From: Paucibacter sediminis
GTDB taxonomy: Bacteria; Pseudomonadota; Gammaproteobacteria; Burkholderiales; Burkholderiaceae_C
Assembly (NCBI RefSeq): GCF_030254645.1
Contig: NZ_CP116346.1
Location: 1,344,001 to 1,408,000 of the forward strand
DNA length: 64,000 bases
Reading direction: 5' to 3'
Under the pieces are notes generated by a model. The model saw only the letters and a list, made by a program, of their open reading frames with translations, made no database searches and was not told where the DNA came from. The translations under genes were made by a program, and so were the position numbers. Within the stretch, counting starts at the first letter, position 1. Each line of letters starts with the position of its first letter. This document shows positions 1 to 9,121 of this stretch, one piece after another.

Positions 1-1595
1 ATGTCGCGCATGCGGTAGTCGAACAGGTTCAGCACCAGGTGCAGATCGGCGCTGGCCTGCCAGTCGGCCACCAGCTCGGTGGTGCGCATGCGCTCGGGCC
101 GCAGGCGCGGATTGCCCAGGTTCACCGGGTTGTTGATGTTGTGCAGCTCGGCGAAGCTGGGCGCGCGGAAGGCCTGGCCGTGCAGGGCCTTGACGGTGAG
201 GTTGTAGGCGGCATCCCAGACCAGCGCGACGCGCGGGTTGGTGGTACCACCGACGTCGTCGTAGTGGTCGTGGCGCAGGCCGGCGGTGAGCGTCCAATCC
301 TTGGCCAGCTGCCATTCGTCCTGCAGCAGCACATAGGCGACGCGGCGGCGCTGCGGCTGCACATAGCGGTCCGCATCGGCCACGCGCTGCAGCGCGCCCA
401 GCGGCACCGGCACATTGCCGACGCCGGGGATGAACTCGAAATTGAAGTTCTTCACTTCCCAGGTGTCGTGCATATGGCTGTCCAGCAGGCCCAGGCCGGC
501 GCGCCAGCGATGTCCGCTCCAGCCGCTGTAGACCGCGCCCAGCGACGCCTCGGCCACGCGCGAATCGCGGCCCGGCCCGCCCTGCATGCCCTCGGGGTAG
601 GCGCCGCCAAAGGCGCCGGCGGGGAAAAGCACGAACCAGGAGTCCACGTGGTAGCGCGTCAGCGCGGCATGGGCCTGCAGATCCCATTGCGGCGCCACCC
701 CCTGGCGCTGGTAGTCCACGGCCAGCGTGCTGGTGTCGGAGCGGGCCCAGTCGCGGTCGGACAGGGCCTGGGCCAGGCCGGCCCCGCTGCCGATGCCGTC
801 GCGGCGCTTGAAGCCCGCCTGCAACCGCAGCTCCTGCCAGGCCAGCTGCAGGCCCAGATCGAGATCGCGGTGCCCGGTGTGCAGGCGCCCGGGCGCGAGC
901 GAGGCCCGGGTGCCGAACAGCGCATCCAGGGCGGTCTGCGCGTCGGCCTCCACCACGGGGTCGGGCCCCGCGCTGCGCCCGGCGTGCGCATAGGCCGACC
1001 AGCTGCCGCTGCCCAGCGCCGCGCCCTGCTGCAGGCTGAGCGCGCGCGTGCCATAGCTGCCCAGCGTCAGGCGCGCCTCGCCGGCACGGCGGCCGGCACC
1101 GCGCTTGGTGGTGATGGCGATCACGCCCGAGAAGGCGTCCGCGCCATACAGGGCCGAACCGGGTCCGCGTATCACCTCGATGCGCTCGATCTGGTCCACC
1201 GGCAGGCTGATCCAAAGCTCGTCCTGCCCGCCCAGATCGGGGTTTTGCAGCCGCACGCCGTCGACCAGCATGAGGATCTGCTGGTTGAAGGTGTTGCCCA
1301 CGCCGCGCAGCTGGTACTGCGGGTCGTAGACCAGCAGCGAGCGCGCCACATGCAGGCCCGGCACCAGCTCCAGCACCTGGGTCAGGTCGGTGGCGCCGCT
1401 GGCGCGGATGTCCTCGGCGCTGAACACGCTGGCCACCGCGGGGGCGCGGCGCAGCTGCTGGCTGGCGCCGCTGGCCACCGAGATGGTGGCGCTGTCGCCG
1501 AAGGCCAGGGCCAGGTCTTGCTCTTCGGCGGCCGTCTGGGCATGCGCCACCGCGCTCAGCATGCAGACCATCAGCAGGCAGGCGTGGCGGATCAT
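1..1595 (-). CDS. TonB-dependent outer-membrane receptor, 3' end cut by window
   Basis: About 531 codons are visible; the C-terminal barrel lies beyond the left edge. The protein begins MIRHACLLMVCMLSAVAHAQ, a signal peptide, followed by a plug domain at about residues 45-155 (RRAPAVASVFSAEDI, then VPGLHV, then IEVIRGPGSALYGADAFSGV) and the first barrel strands. These are hallmarks of BtuB/FepA/CirA-type receptors, which use TonB energy to bring scarce ligands across the outer membrane. The ligand cannot be read from sequence. A good Shine-Dalgarno, GAGGAG, precedes ATG 1595, which lies 9 bp after the stop of the next receptor, so the two are co-transcribed. It is a clear paralogue of that neighbour: both mature N-termini share EEQDLALAFGDSA and near-identical DNA there. 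Family assignment is firm, substrate unknown. Confidence 0.92.
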   Translation of the reverse strand, partial: MIRHACLLMVCMLSAVAHAQTAAEEQDLALAFGDSATISVASGASQQLRRAPAVASVFSAEDIRASGATDLTQVLELVPGLHVARSLLVYDPQYQLRGVGNTFNQQILMLVDGVRLQNPDLGGQDELWISLPVDQIERIEVIRGPGSALYGADAFSGVIAITTKRGAGRRAGEARLTLGSYGTRALSLQQGAALGSGSWSAYAHAGRSAGPDPVVEADAQTALDALFGTRASLAPGRLHTGHRDLDLGLQLAWQELRLQAGFKRRDGIGSGAGLAQALSDRDWARSDTSTLAVDYQRQGVAPQWDLQAHAALTRYHVDSWFVLFPAGAFGGAYPEGMQGGPGRDSRVAEASLGAVYSGWSGHRWRAGLGLLDSHMHDTWEVKNFNFEFIPGVGNVPVPLGALQRVADADRYVQPQRRRVAYVLLQDEWQLAKDWTLTAGLRHDHYDDVGGTTNPRVALVWDAAYNLTVKALHGQAFRAPSFAELHNINNPVNLGNPRLRPERMRTTELVADWQASADLHLVLNLFDYRMRD

Positions 1596-1605
1596 GGCGG
1601 TCTCC

Positions 1606-3684
1606 TCAGTAGCGGAAGTCCAGCTCCACGCTCAGGCTGCGCGGCGCCAAGGGCAGGTCGTTGACGAGACGGCCCGGCGCCAGGCTGGGCTCGCGCTGGT
1701 CGCTGTCGGTGGCATTGCGCAGCAGCGCGGCCACCGACCAGCGCGCGCCCTGCGGCGCGTGGCGCAGGCTCAGATCGACATTGGTGTAGTCGGCCACCGG
1801 CGGGCGCACATCACCCGGCGGGCGCTCGCGGCCCGCCACCCGGTTGAGCTGCGCACCCAGCTGCCAGGCCTCGCTGACGCGCCAGTCGGCCAGCAGATAG
1901 GCATGGCGGCGCGGCGCATAGCCGGGGCTGCGGCCGCTGCTTTCGTCGCGCGAGCGCTGCTGGCTCAGGCTCAGCTGCAGATGCAGGCCGGCGCCCGGGT
2001 CCCAGCTGCCGCTCAGCTCCAGCCCGCGCCCGCTCTGGTCGCCGGTGTTGTTGAAGGTGGTGCCGGTGCCGGGCTGCGCATTGGGGGTGGTGCGGATGAG
2101 ATCCCTGAGCCGGTGCTCGAAGGCCGCCAGGCTGAGCTGCAGATGGCGCCCGGGCTGCCAGATCAGCTGGGCCTCGCGCGTGGCCAGGGTCTCGGGCCGG
2201 ATCGCCGGGTTGCCGCGCGCCACCGGGTTGCTGATGCTGTACTGCTCGTTGAAGGCCGGCGCGCGAAAGGCCTGGCCGTAGAGCAGCTTGGCGCTGAGGT
2301 TGTAGGCAGCCTCCCAGACCAGGGCCAGGCGCGGGTTGGTGGTGTTGCCGAAGTCGGAGTAGCGGTCGTGCCGCAGGCCCAGGGTGAGCGTCCAGTCGGG
2401 CGCCAGCTGCCAGTCGTCCTGCAGATAGGCATAGGCCACGCTGCGGCGCTGCGGCCGCATGAAGGGGTCGATGTCGCTGTGGTCGGTGATGGTCGGCAGC
2501 GGGATCGGCAGGCCGTTGGCGGCGAAGGCGAAGTTCTTCAGCTCGCGCGTGCGGTAGAGGTCCAGGTCCTCGTAGCCCAGGCCGGCGCGCAGCTTGTGGT
2601 GGGCCAGGCCCTCGTAGCCCAGGTAGGCATGCAGGCGCCACTGGCGCTCCCAGGTCTCGGGCGCGCCGAACATGCCGTCCGCAAACACGCCGGTGGGAAA
2701 GCGCACGCCCGCCGGGTAGATCTGCAGCGGCCGCGGAAACTGCTGGCTGTAATGCAGGGCGCTGAGCCCGAAGCCGGCGCTCAGGTCCGGCAGCAGCGCC
2801 GCCTGCTGCCAGCTCAGGTCGCTCACCAGGCGCTCGGTGCGGTAGAGGCCCTGCGGGTCCAGCGCCTGCGAGATGCCGGCCCCGGTGCCGAGCTCGCGCA
2901 GCTTGTAGTTGATGCGCCAGCGCCAGCCCTCCAGCGCCAGATCGAGGTTCGCATCCCAGCTGTCGTGCCCGTTGTTGAGCGCCCCGGGCGCCAGGCTGGC
3001 ATGCGAGCCGAAGGTGGCGTCGTTGAAGCTCTGGGCATCGGCCTCGACGAGATTGCGCGCGCCCTTGCCGCGGCCGCGCTGCACAAAGGCGGCGTATTCG
3101 GCCGGCCCGAGCTTGCCGCCCTGCTGCAGCCAGGCATCGCGCGCGCCGAAGGAGCCCAGGCGCAGGCCGGCCTCGCCGCCGTGCAGATCGCGCGGCCCCT
3201 TGGTGACGATGTTGATCACGCCGGCATAGGCGTCGGAGCCGTACAGCGCCGAGCCGGGGCTGAGCATGACTTCGATGCGCGCGATGTGCTGCACCGGCAG
3301 GCCGCCCCAGCCATTGCCGCGGTTGCCCACCAGCAGGGTCGTCATCGGCACGCCGTTCTGCAGCATCAGGATCTGCGGATTGAACTGGCTGTAGATGCCG
3401 CGCGCCACGTAAAGCGGCGTGTACGTGCCGCTGCCGCGCCCGACATGCAGGCCGGGCACGCGCTCCAGCACCTGGTCCAGATCGCTGGCGCCCATCGCCT
3501 CGATGTCGGCGGCGGTGATCACCGCGGCCACCGCCGGCGCGCGCCGCAGCGGCTGGGCGCTGCCGGTGGCGATGCTCACCAGGGCGCTGTCGCCAAAGGC
3601 CAGGGCCAGGTCTTGCTCTTCGCTGCTCTGCGCCTGCGCCAGCCCGCACAGCAGCAGGCCCAGGGCAAGGAGTGGCTTGCTCAT
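1606..3684 (-). CDS. TonB-dependent outer-membrane receptor (second of a tandem pair)
   Basis: A 692-aa receptor with signal peptide MSKPLLALGLLLCGLAQAQ, plug domain (AAVITAADIEAMGASDL, VPGLHVGRG, IEVMLSPGSALYGSDAYAGV) and a full 22-strand-type barrel ending in the terminal aromatic LDFRY that the BAM machinery recognises. I chose ATG 3684 rather than longer in-frame starts because it gives the signal peptide and overlaps the upstream kinase stop by 4 bp (ATGA), implying translational coupling. It is homologous to the next receptor downstream throughout the visible part. Neighbours are a sensor kinase and a periplasmic binding protein in the same operon, so uptake and sensing of one ligand class is likely; that ligand is not identifiable. 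Confidence 0.93.
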   Translation of the reverse strand: MSKPLLALGLLLCGLAQAQSSEEQDLALAFGDSALVSIATGSAQPLRRAPAVAAVITAADIEAMGASDLDQVLERVPGLHVGRGSGTYTPLYVARGIYSQFNPQILMLQNGVPMTTLLVGNRGNGWGGLPVQHIARIEVMLSPGSALYGSDAYAGVINIVTKGPRDLHGGEAGLRLGSFGARDAWLQQGGKLGPAEYAAFVQRGRGKGARNLVEADAQSFNDATFGSHASLAPGALNNGHDSWDANLDLALEGWRWRINYKLRELGTGAGISQALDPQGLYRTERLVSDLSWQQAALLPDLSAGFGLSALHYSQQFPRPLQIYPAGVRFPTGVFADGMFGAPETWERQWRLHAYLGYEGLAHHKLRAGLGYEDLDLYRTRELKNFAFAANGLPIPLPTITDHSDIDPFMRPQRRSVAYAYLQDDWQLAPDWTLTLGLRHDRYSDFGNTTNPRLALVWEAAYNLSAKLLYGQAFRAPAFNEQYSISNPVARGNPAIRPETLATREAQLIWQPGRHLQLSLAAFEHRLRDLIRTTPNAQPGTGTTFNNTGDQSGRGLELSGSWDPGAGLHLQLSLSQQRSRDESSGRSPGYAPRRHAYLLADWRVSEAWQLGAQLNRVAGRERPPGDVRPPVADYTNVDLSLRHAPQGARWSVAALLRNATDSDQREPSLAPGRLVNDLPLAPRSLSVELDFRY

Positions 3685-5396
3685 GGCGCCTCGCTGCGGT
3701 GGCTGACCGCAAGTTGCTGCTGCTGCGGCGCCCGCCGCGGCAGCGTGATGAGGATGCGCGTGCCCGCGCCGGGCCGGCTTTCCACCACGATGCGGCCGCC
3801 CAGCAGGCCGGTCACCAGGCTGTGCACGATCTGCATGCCCAGGCCCGAGCCGCCCTGGCCGAAACGGGTGGTGAAGAAGGCCTCGAAGACGCGCGAGCGC
3901 ACCGCTTCGTCCATGCCCTGGCCGTCGTCGCTGCAGATGATCTGCACCTGGTTGGCGCCCAGCGCGTGGCATTGCACCTTCAGCAGCCCCTGCGCGCGCC
4001 CGGCAAAGCCGTGCACCAGGGCGTTCTGGGCGATATTGCTGACCACCTGGCCGAGCGGGCCGGGATAGCTGTCCATGCGCAGGCCGGGCTCCAGCTCGGC
4101 CTCGATGCGGAAGGGGGTGTGGCGGAACATCGGCTGCAGGCTGGCGAGCAGCTCGTGGATGACCTCGTCGGCGCGGAACTCGCGCCGCATCTCGGTGGTC
4201 TGGTCCAGCGCCAGCTGCTTGAAGCCACGGATGATGTCGGCGGCGCGCTGCACATTGCGCACCACCAGGGCATTGCCCTCGATGCTGTTGGCCAGCATGC
4301 GATTGAAATCGCTTCTGCGCACCTGGCCGCTCTTCACCGCCTCGCTCATATGGTGTTGTTCGGCCTCCAGCGCCGAGGCCGAGATCAGGGCATTCCCCAG
4401 CGGCGTGTTGAGCTCATGCGCCACCCCCGCCACCAGCCGGCCCAGCGAGGCCAGCTTGTCGGCCTCCACCAGCTGCTTCTGCGCCTCGCGCAAGGTGTCG
4501 AGCGCGCCCTGCAGCTCGCGGTTGGCGGCAGTGAGCGAATGGGTGCGCTCGGCCACGCGCTCCTCCAGCGTGGCGGCATGGCGGGCCAGCTCGGCGTTCT
4601 TCTGCTGCAGCTCCTGTTCGCGCTGCTCCAGGCTCTCCATCATGCCGTTGAAGACCTGGGCCATGCTGGCGATGTCGCGCGGGCCCGAGAGCCGCGCGCG
4701 CAGGCCTATGCGCCCCTCGCCGGCGCGCAGCATCACCTCGGACAGCTCGCCCAGCGGCCGCGTCAGGCGCCGCGCCAGCAGGCGCAGCGCCCACAGCAGC
4801 AGGGCCGAGAGCGCCAGGCCGACGCCGAAATTGATCGCCACCAGGCGCCGCACCAGCTGCACCAGCGCCGCCTTGCCCTGGGTCACGCGCACATAGCCCA
4901 GCAGCTCGGCGCGCGGCGCCCGCGCCTCGAAGGGCGAGGCCTCGGCCGGCTGGGTGCGCACCGGCGCCACGAAGCTCCAGGCGTCGTCGGTCTCGGCCTC
5001 CAGATAGGGGCCCAGGGCATCGGACTGCGGCTTGGAGGCGGCCATGGGCGGGGCGTTGCCGCGCGCCACCAGGGCCTCGCCATCGGCGTGCAGCAGTTCC
5101 ACGCGCAGCACATCGGGGAAGGAGAAGGCGCGCTCGATCGGCTCGCGCGCGTTCTCCGCGCCCTCGGTGAGCAGCGCCAGCTGGCTTTGCTGGGCCAGGC
5201 TGGTGGCCAGGTTCAGGCCCTGGCGCACCAGGGTCTCGCGCACCTGCAGGCTGCCCTGCCAACTCGACACCACCGCCGACACCGCCGCCACGCTGAGCAC
5301 GCCCGCCGCCACCACCACGGTGAGCTGGCGGCGGAAGGTGGCATGGCGCAGCGCGTCCAGCCAGCCGCGTGATGACAGGAAGGAGACGGCGCTCAT
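3681..5396 (-). CDS. Membrane sensor histidine kinase, no partner regulator adjacent
   Basis: 571 aa. Visible order: TM1 about 22-42, periplasmic loop about 43-175, TM2 about 178-200, HAMP-like linker with the RPLGEL segment, a coiled coil (LEQREQELQQKNAEL and following), HisKA with phosphoacceptor His327 in GVAHELNTP, and HATPase_c with N box (NIAQNALVHG), G1 (DDGQGM) and G2 (GGSGLGMQI). It should autophosphorylate in response to a periplasmic cue. Start ATG 5396 overlaps the upstream binding-protein stop by 4 bp, and the stop overlaps the receptor start by 4 bp. No response regulator lies in the operon, so its partner is elsewhere. The binding protein encoded just upstream may present the ligand to the sensor domain (inference). 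Confidence 0.9.
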   Translation of the reverse strand: MSAVSFLSSRGWLDALRHATFRRQLTVVVAAGVLSVAAVSAVVSSWQGSLQVRETLVRQGLNLATSLAQQSQLALLTEGAENAREPIERAFSFPDVLRVELLHADGEALVARGNAPPMAASKPQSDALGPYLEAETDDAWSFVAPVRTQPAEASPFEARAPRAELLGYVRVTQGKAALVQLVRRLVAINFGVGLALSALLLWALRLLARRLTRPLGELSEVMLRAGEGRIGLRARLSGPRDIASMAQVFNGMMESLEQREQELQQKNAELARHAATLEERVAERTHSLTAANRELQGALDTLREAQKQLVEADKLASLGRLVAGVAHELNTPLGNALISASALEAEQHHMSEAVKSGQVRRSDFNRMLANSIEGNALVVRNVQRAADIIRGFKQLALDQTTEMRREFRADEVIHELLASLQPMFRHTPFRIEAELEPGLRMDSYPGPLGQVVSNIAQNALVHGFAGRAQGLLKVQCHALGANQVQIICSDDGQGMDEAVRSRVFEAFFTTRFGQGGSGLGMQIVHSLVTGLLGGRIVVESRPGAGTRILITLPRRAPQQQQLAVSHRSEAP

Positions 5397-6367
5397 CGCT
5401 CGGGCAGCAGCAGCTCGAAGCTGCGCTGGACTTGGGGGCTGAGATCCAGCCCGAGGTGGCTGGCGGTGCGGGTGTTGAGCGCCGCATGCACATCGCGCAG
5501 CGGCTGGGCGCCGCGCGGGGCCCCGGCCTGGCGGGCCAGCTGCGCCAGCGCGCTGCTGGCCAGGCTGCGGCCGAGTTCCAGGTTGTTGGGATAGAGCGAG
5601 AACAGCGCGCCGCGCCGCACATGGCCCAGATTGCTGGAGAACAGCGCCAGGTTGCGGTTCCAGCATTCCTGCAGCACCAGCGGCAGCACCGCCGATTCAT
5701 CCACCGTGAGCGGATCCTGCGGCAGCCACAGCGCGTCCTGCGGCGCGGCCTGGGCGAAGAAGTCCTGGTACTGGCGCAAGGCGCTCTTGAGCTCGTCCAC
5801 CTCCAGCGCGCGCAGCTCCAGCCCGAGCTGGCGCGCCGCCGGCTGGGCATGGCGCATCAGCCAGGCGCTATGGCGCGGCGAATAGACCACGGTGACGCGC
5901 TTCACCCCCGGCTGCAGGCTCTTCAGGCGCTGCATCAGCAGCAGCGGGTCGGGCGCCAGGCTCAGCAGGGTGGCGGCGCGGGCGTCGGCCTCGTTGGGGC
6001 TGATGACGCCGCCGGCCACCACCTCGATGGCGGGGTCCAGCGCGGTCGCCACGCGCAGGCCGGCACGGCCCAGCGCGATCACCACCTTCAGCTCGCGGCG
6101 GCGCAGCTCGCTGGCGAGCGCCAGCGCGTCGGCATCGGCCGCCACCGCGATGCGCGGCACGCGCTGCTGGGCACGCTCATCGATGCCTTCCAGGATCTTG
6201 GCAAACACGGCGCGAAAGGGCTCGCCGATCTCGGGATAGATCACCGCCAGCCGGTCGCCGGCCAGGCCCTGGCCGAACGCCGGCCACCACGGCAGAACGC
6301 CGCAGCCCCAGGCGGCCCATTGCCGCAAGCATGAACGCCGCGCTGGCCGCGCGGCACGCCAAGCCAT
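5393..6367 (-). CDS. Periplasmic binding protein of the ABC_sub_bind (PF04392-like) family
   Basis: 324 aa. After an N-terminal secretion segment ending near FGQG, the protein has the two-lobed type-I periplasmic fold seen in ABC_sub_bind proteins: an initial strand DRLAVIYPEIGEPF, then VVIALGRAGLRVATAL, then GVKRVTVVYSPRHSAWL and the late LFSSNLGHVRRGALFS. Such proteins bind small molecules and often lack a dedicated permease, as here. ATG 6367 is chosen; a TTG two codons upstream is possible. It heads the leftward operon with a kinase and two TonB receptors, coupled by ATGA to the kinase. The arrangement suggests ligand capture for sensing rather than for an inner-membrane ABC importer. Family call is moderately sure, ligand unknown. 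Confidence 0.78.
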   Translation of the reverse strand: MAWRAARPARRSCLRQWAAWGCGVLPWWPAFGQGLAGDRLAVIYPEIGEPFRAVFAKILEGIDERAQQRVPRIAVAADADALALASELRRRELKVVIALGRAGLRVATALDPAIEVVAGGVISPNEADARAATLLSLAPDPLLLMQRLKSLQPGVKRVTVVYSPRHSAWLMRHAQPAARQLGLELRALEVDELKSALRQYQDFFAQAAPQDALWLPQDPLTVDESAVLPLVLQECWNRNLALFSSNLGHVRRGALFSLYPNNLELGRSLASSALAQLARQAGAPRGAQPLRDVHAALNTRTASHLGLDLSPQVQRSFELLLPER

Positions 6368-6484
6368 GCCCAAAGTTGTTTGCCTTTCGTCCGTGACGCC
6401 CTGCGCCGGCGAAGGCCATTTTTACGCCAATCGCACAACTCCCCGCGCTGAGTCTAAGCGATCAAGGCAGCCGCCCCGCCGGCC
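6368..6484 (-). promoter_or_regulatory. Gap between kup and the TonB/kinase operon, presumed promoter
   Basis: 117 bp without a gene, between the kup stop and the binding-protein start, both leftward. It includes a short A/T-richer stretch (GGCGTAAAAATGGCC on the minus strand) that stands out from the surrounding GC. I cannot pick convincing -35/-10 boxes or a terminator with a T-run, so read-through from kup is possible. Confidence 0.3.
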
Positions 6485-8365
6485 TCAGATCTGCACGCGC
6501 GTGCCCAATTCCACGACGGCGTTGTCGGGCAGGTGGAAGAACTCGGCCGCGCTGCCGGCGTTGCGGCTCAGCGCCGCGAACAGGCGCTCGCGCCAGTTGG
6601 CCATGCCGGCGCCGGGCGTGGGCACCACCGTCTCGCGGCTGAGGAAGTAGCTGGTCTCGAAGGGCTCGATCACCAGCCCCTTGGCGGCACACAGGGCCAG
6701 GGCCTGGGGCACATGGGGTTGGTCCATGAAGCCGTAACACAGGGCCACGCGCCAGAAGCCCGGCGCGAGCGCCTGCAGGGCCACGCGCTCGGCCTCCGGC
6801 ACCCAGGGCCGCTCGGCGAACTTCACCGTGAGGATCACATTGGTCTCGTGCAGCACCTGGTTGTGCTTGAGGTTGTGCAGCAGCGCCTGCGGCACCGTCT
6901 CGGGGTTGGCCACCGCATAGACCGCGGTGCGCTGGGCGCGGTGGATGCTCGCATCGCTCAGGGTCTCGATGAAGGGTTCCAGCTCGAGGCCTTCGCTGCG
7001 TATGCCCTGCAGCAGCAGCTGGCGGCCGCGCTGCCAGGTGCTCATCAGCACGAACAGCAGCAGGCCCAGCAGCAGCGGGAACCAGCCGCCATCGAGGAAC
7101 TTGATGGCGCAGCCGGCCACCAGCAGGGCATCGATGGCGAGGAAGAACAGCGTGGCGACGATCGCCAACGGCGCCGGCAGCTTCCAGCCGTCGCGCACCA
7201 CGAAGAAGGTCAGCACGGTGGTGATCATCATGGTCAGCGTGACCGCGATGCCATAGGCGCCGGCCAGCGCCGAGCTGCTGCCGAACAGCAGCACCGCCGC
7301 CACCACGCCCGCCAGCAGCGCCCAGTTGACGCCCGGCACATAGATCTGGCCGGCCTCGCGGGCGGAGGTGTTGCGCAGCTCCATGCGCGGCAGAAAGCCC
7401 AAGAGGATGGCCTGCTTGGTCATCGAATAGGCGCCCGAGATTACCGCCTGCGAGGCGATCACCGCGGCCAGTGCGGCCAGCACCACGGCGGGCAGCACCA
7501 GGTTGTCGGGGAAGAGGCGGTAGAAGGGGTTCTCGATCGCGCCCGGGTCGCCGATCAGCAGCGCGCCCTGGCCCATGTAGTTGAGCGCCAGCGCCGGGAA
7601 CACCAGGCCGGTCCAGGCCAGCCGGATCGGCCTGGCGCCGAAATGGCCCATATCGGCATAAAGCGCCTCGGCGCCTGTGAGCGCCAGCACGATCGCGCCC
7701 ACCGCGGCAAACAAGTGCCAGCCGCGCTCGCTCAGGAAGGCCCAGGCATGCAGGGGGTTGAGCGCCGCCAGGATGGCCGGCTGCTGCTGGATATGCATGA
7801 GGCCGATCACCCCCAGCACTCCGAACCACAGCACGATCACCGGCCCGAAGATCTTGCCCACCGCGTGGGTGCCGAAACGCTGGATCATGAACAGGCCCAC
7901 CAGGATGGCCAGCGAGATCGGCAGCACATAGGGCTTGAGCGCCGGCGTCAGCACCTCCAGGCCTTCGATCGCGCCCATCACCGAGATCGCCGGGGTGATG
8001 ACGCTGTCGCCATAGAACAGCGTGGCGCCGAACACGCCCAGCAGCAGCAGGGCGCCACGCAAGGCCGGCCGGCCCTGCACCGCCTGTGCCGCCAGCGCGG
8101 TGAGCGCGAGGCCGCCGCCCTCGCCGCGGTTGTCGGCGCGCAGGATCAGGATCACATACTTGAGCGTCACCACCAGCATCAGCGCCCAGATGATCACCGA
8201 CACCGCGCCGGTGATATTGGCCGGGTTGAGCGCCACGCCGGTGGCGGGCAGAAAGATTTCCTTGACGGTGTAGAGCGGGCTGGTGCCGATGTCGCCATAG
8301 ACGACGCCGATGGCACCGAGCGTGAGGGCGGCAAGCCCTTGGCGGGCGGGTGTGTGGGTAGACAA
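6485..8365 (-). CDS. kup: Low-affinity K+ transporter Kup
   Basis: 626 aa, close to E. coli Kup (622 aa). Kup is an H+-coupled K+ symporter of the KUP/HAK/KT family in the inner membrane. The signature [16 protein letters not shown] is near the N-terminus, followed by about 12 membrane helices and a C-terminal cytoplasmic domain. I place the start at TTG 8365, giving [20 protein letters not shown], which aligns with the usual Kup N-terminus. A strong Shine-Dalgarno (AGGTGAT) lies 4 nt upstream; a longer ATG start would add 16 unlikely residues. The gene follows a KdpE-like regulator by 69 bp on the same strand. Regulation of a constitutive-type Kup by a Kdp-like two-component pair is unusual. 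Confidence 0.96.
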   Translation of the reverse strand: MSTHTPARQGLAALTLGAIGVVYGDIGTSPLYTVKEIFLPATGVALNPANITGAVSVIIWALMLVVTLKYVILILRADNRGEGGGLALTALAAQAVQGRPALRGALLLLGVFGATLFYGDSVITPAISVMGAIEGLEVLTPALKPYVLPISLAILVGLFMIQRFGTHAVGKIFGPVIVLWFGVLGVIGLMHIQQQPAILAALNPLHAWAFLSERGWHLFAAVGAIVLALTGAEALYADMGHFGARPIRLAWTGLVFPALALNYMGQGALLIGDPGAIENPFYRLFPDNLVLPAVVLAALAAVIASQAVISGAYSMTKQAILLGFLPRMELRNTSAREAGQIYVPGVNWALLAGVVAAVLLFGSSSALAGAYGIAVTLTMMITTVLTFFVVRDGWKLPAPLAIVATLFFLAIDALLVAGCAIKFLDGGWFPLLLGLLLFVLMSTWQRGRQLLLQGIRSEGLELEPFIETLSDASIHRAQRTAVYAVANPETVPQALLHNLKHNQVLHETNVILTVKFAERPWVPEAERVALQALAPGFWRVALCYGFMDQPHVPQALALCAAKGLVIEPFETSYFLSRETVVPTPGAGMANWRERLFAALSRNAGSAAEFFHLPDNAVVELGTRVQI

Positions 8366-8369
8366 GCTG

Positions 8370-8376
8370 ATCACCT
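8370..8376 (-). promoter_or_regulatory. Ribosome binding site deciding the TTG start of kup
   Basis: Minus strand AGGTGAT, matching the anti-Shine-Dalgarno, sits 4 nt before TTG 8365. It supports TTG over the in-frame ATG at 8413. Confidence 0.65.
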
Positions 8377-8434
8377 GATGCTGTGGATGGGCGCAGCATC
8401 GCGGCGCCGGCATCAGGAACGCATAAGGGTCGGC

Positions 8435-9121
8435 TCAGTCGGCCAGCCGGTACCCCACCCCCGGCTCGGTCAGCAGGCGCTGCGGGTCGGCCGGGTCGGC
8501 CTCCAGCTTGGCGCGCAGCTGCGCCATGTAGAGCCGCAGGTAATGGGTGTGCTCGGTGTATTCGGGGCCCCACACGTCCGCCAGCAGCGCGCGGTGCGTG
8601 ACCACCTGGCCGGCGCTGCGCACCAGGCGCGCCAGCAAGTTGAACTCGGTGGGCGTGAGGTGCACCTCGGTGCCATCCAGGCTGACGCGGTGCGCCGCCA
8701 GCTCCACCACCAGGCCGCCCTGCGCGTAGCGCGTGATGGCCGCCTGGGTGTGCACGCCGCGATGGCGCAGCGCCACACGCATGCGCGCCAGCAGCTCGCT
8801 GACGCTGAAGGGCTTGACGAGATAGTCGTCGGCGCCGGCGTCGAGCAGGCGCACCTTCTGGCCATCGGCCTCGCGCGCCGAGATCACCAGCACCGGCGTC
8901 GACTTCACCTTGCGCAGCGTGGCCAGCAGCTGCTCGCCCTCGCCATCGGGCAGGCCCAGGTCCAGCAGCAGCAGATCGGGCGGCTCGCCATGCGCCAGCA
9001 GGGCCAGGCCCTCGGCCAGGCTGGCGGCGCTGTCGACCTCGTAGCCCTCGACGCGCAGCGCCCCCTTGAGCGTGGTGCGCAGCTCGCGGTCGTCCTCGAC
9101 CAGCATGACTCGCAGACTCAT
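8435..9121 (-). CDS. OmpR/KdpE-family response regulator
   Basis: 228 aa. Receiver domain (about 1-118) with acidic pocket VEDD, phosphoacceptor Asp in LLLLDLGLPDG (near residue 52) and the KPF lysine in DDYLVKPFS; then an OmpR-type winged helix (LTPTEFNLLARLVRSAGQVVTHRALLADVWG) ending GVGYRLAD. The wording is closest to KdpE, which in most bacteria activates kdpFABC. Here no kdpFABC is present; kup is the downstream gene. The start overlaps the kinase stop by 4 bp, so the pair is translationally coupled. Confidence 0.9.
   Translation of the reverse strand: MSLRVMLVEDDRELRTTLKGALRVEGYEVDSAASLAEGLALLAHGEPPDLLLLDLGLPDGEGEQLLATLRKVKSTPVLVISAREADGQKVRLLDAGADDYLVKPFSVSELLARMRVALRHRGVHTQAAITRYAQGGLVVELAAHRVSLDGTEVHLTPTEFNLLARLVRSAGQVVTHRALLADVWGPEYTEHTHYLRLYMAQLRAKLEADPADPQRLLTEPGVGYRLAD

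Noticed and set aside
39-4068. Long rightward open frames opposite the TonB receptors and kinase
   Set aside because: They are antisense frames kept open by GC-rich codon use. Their products are Ala/Gly/Gln/His-rich without domains, and the leftward frames give clear receptors and a kinase.
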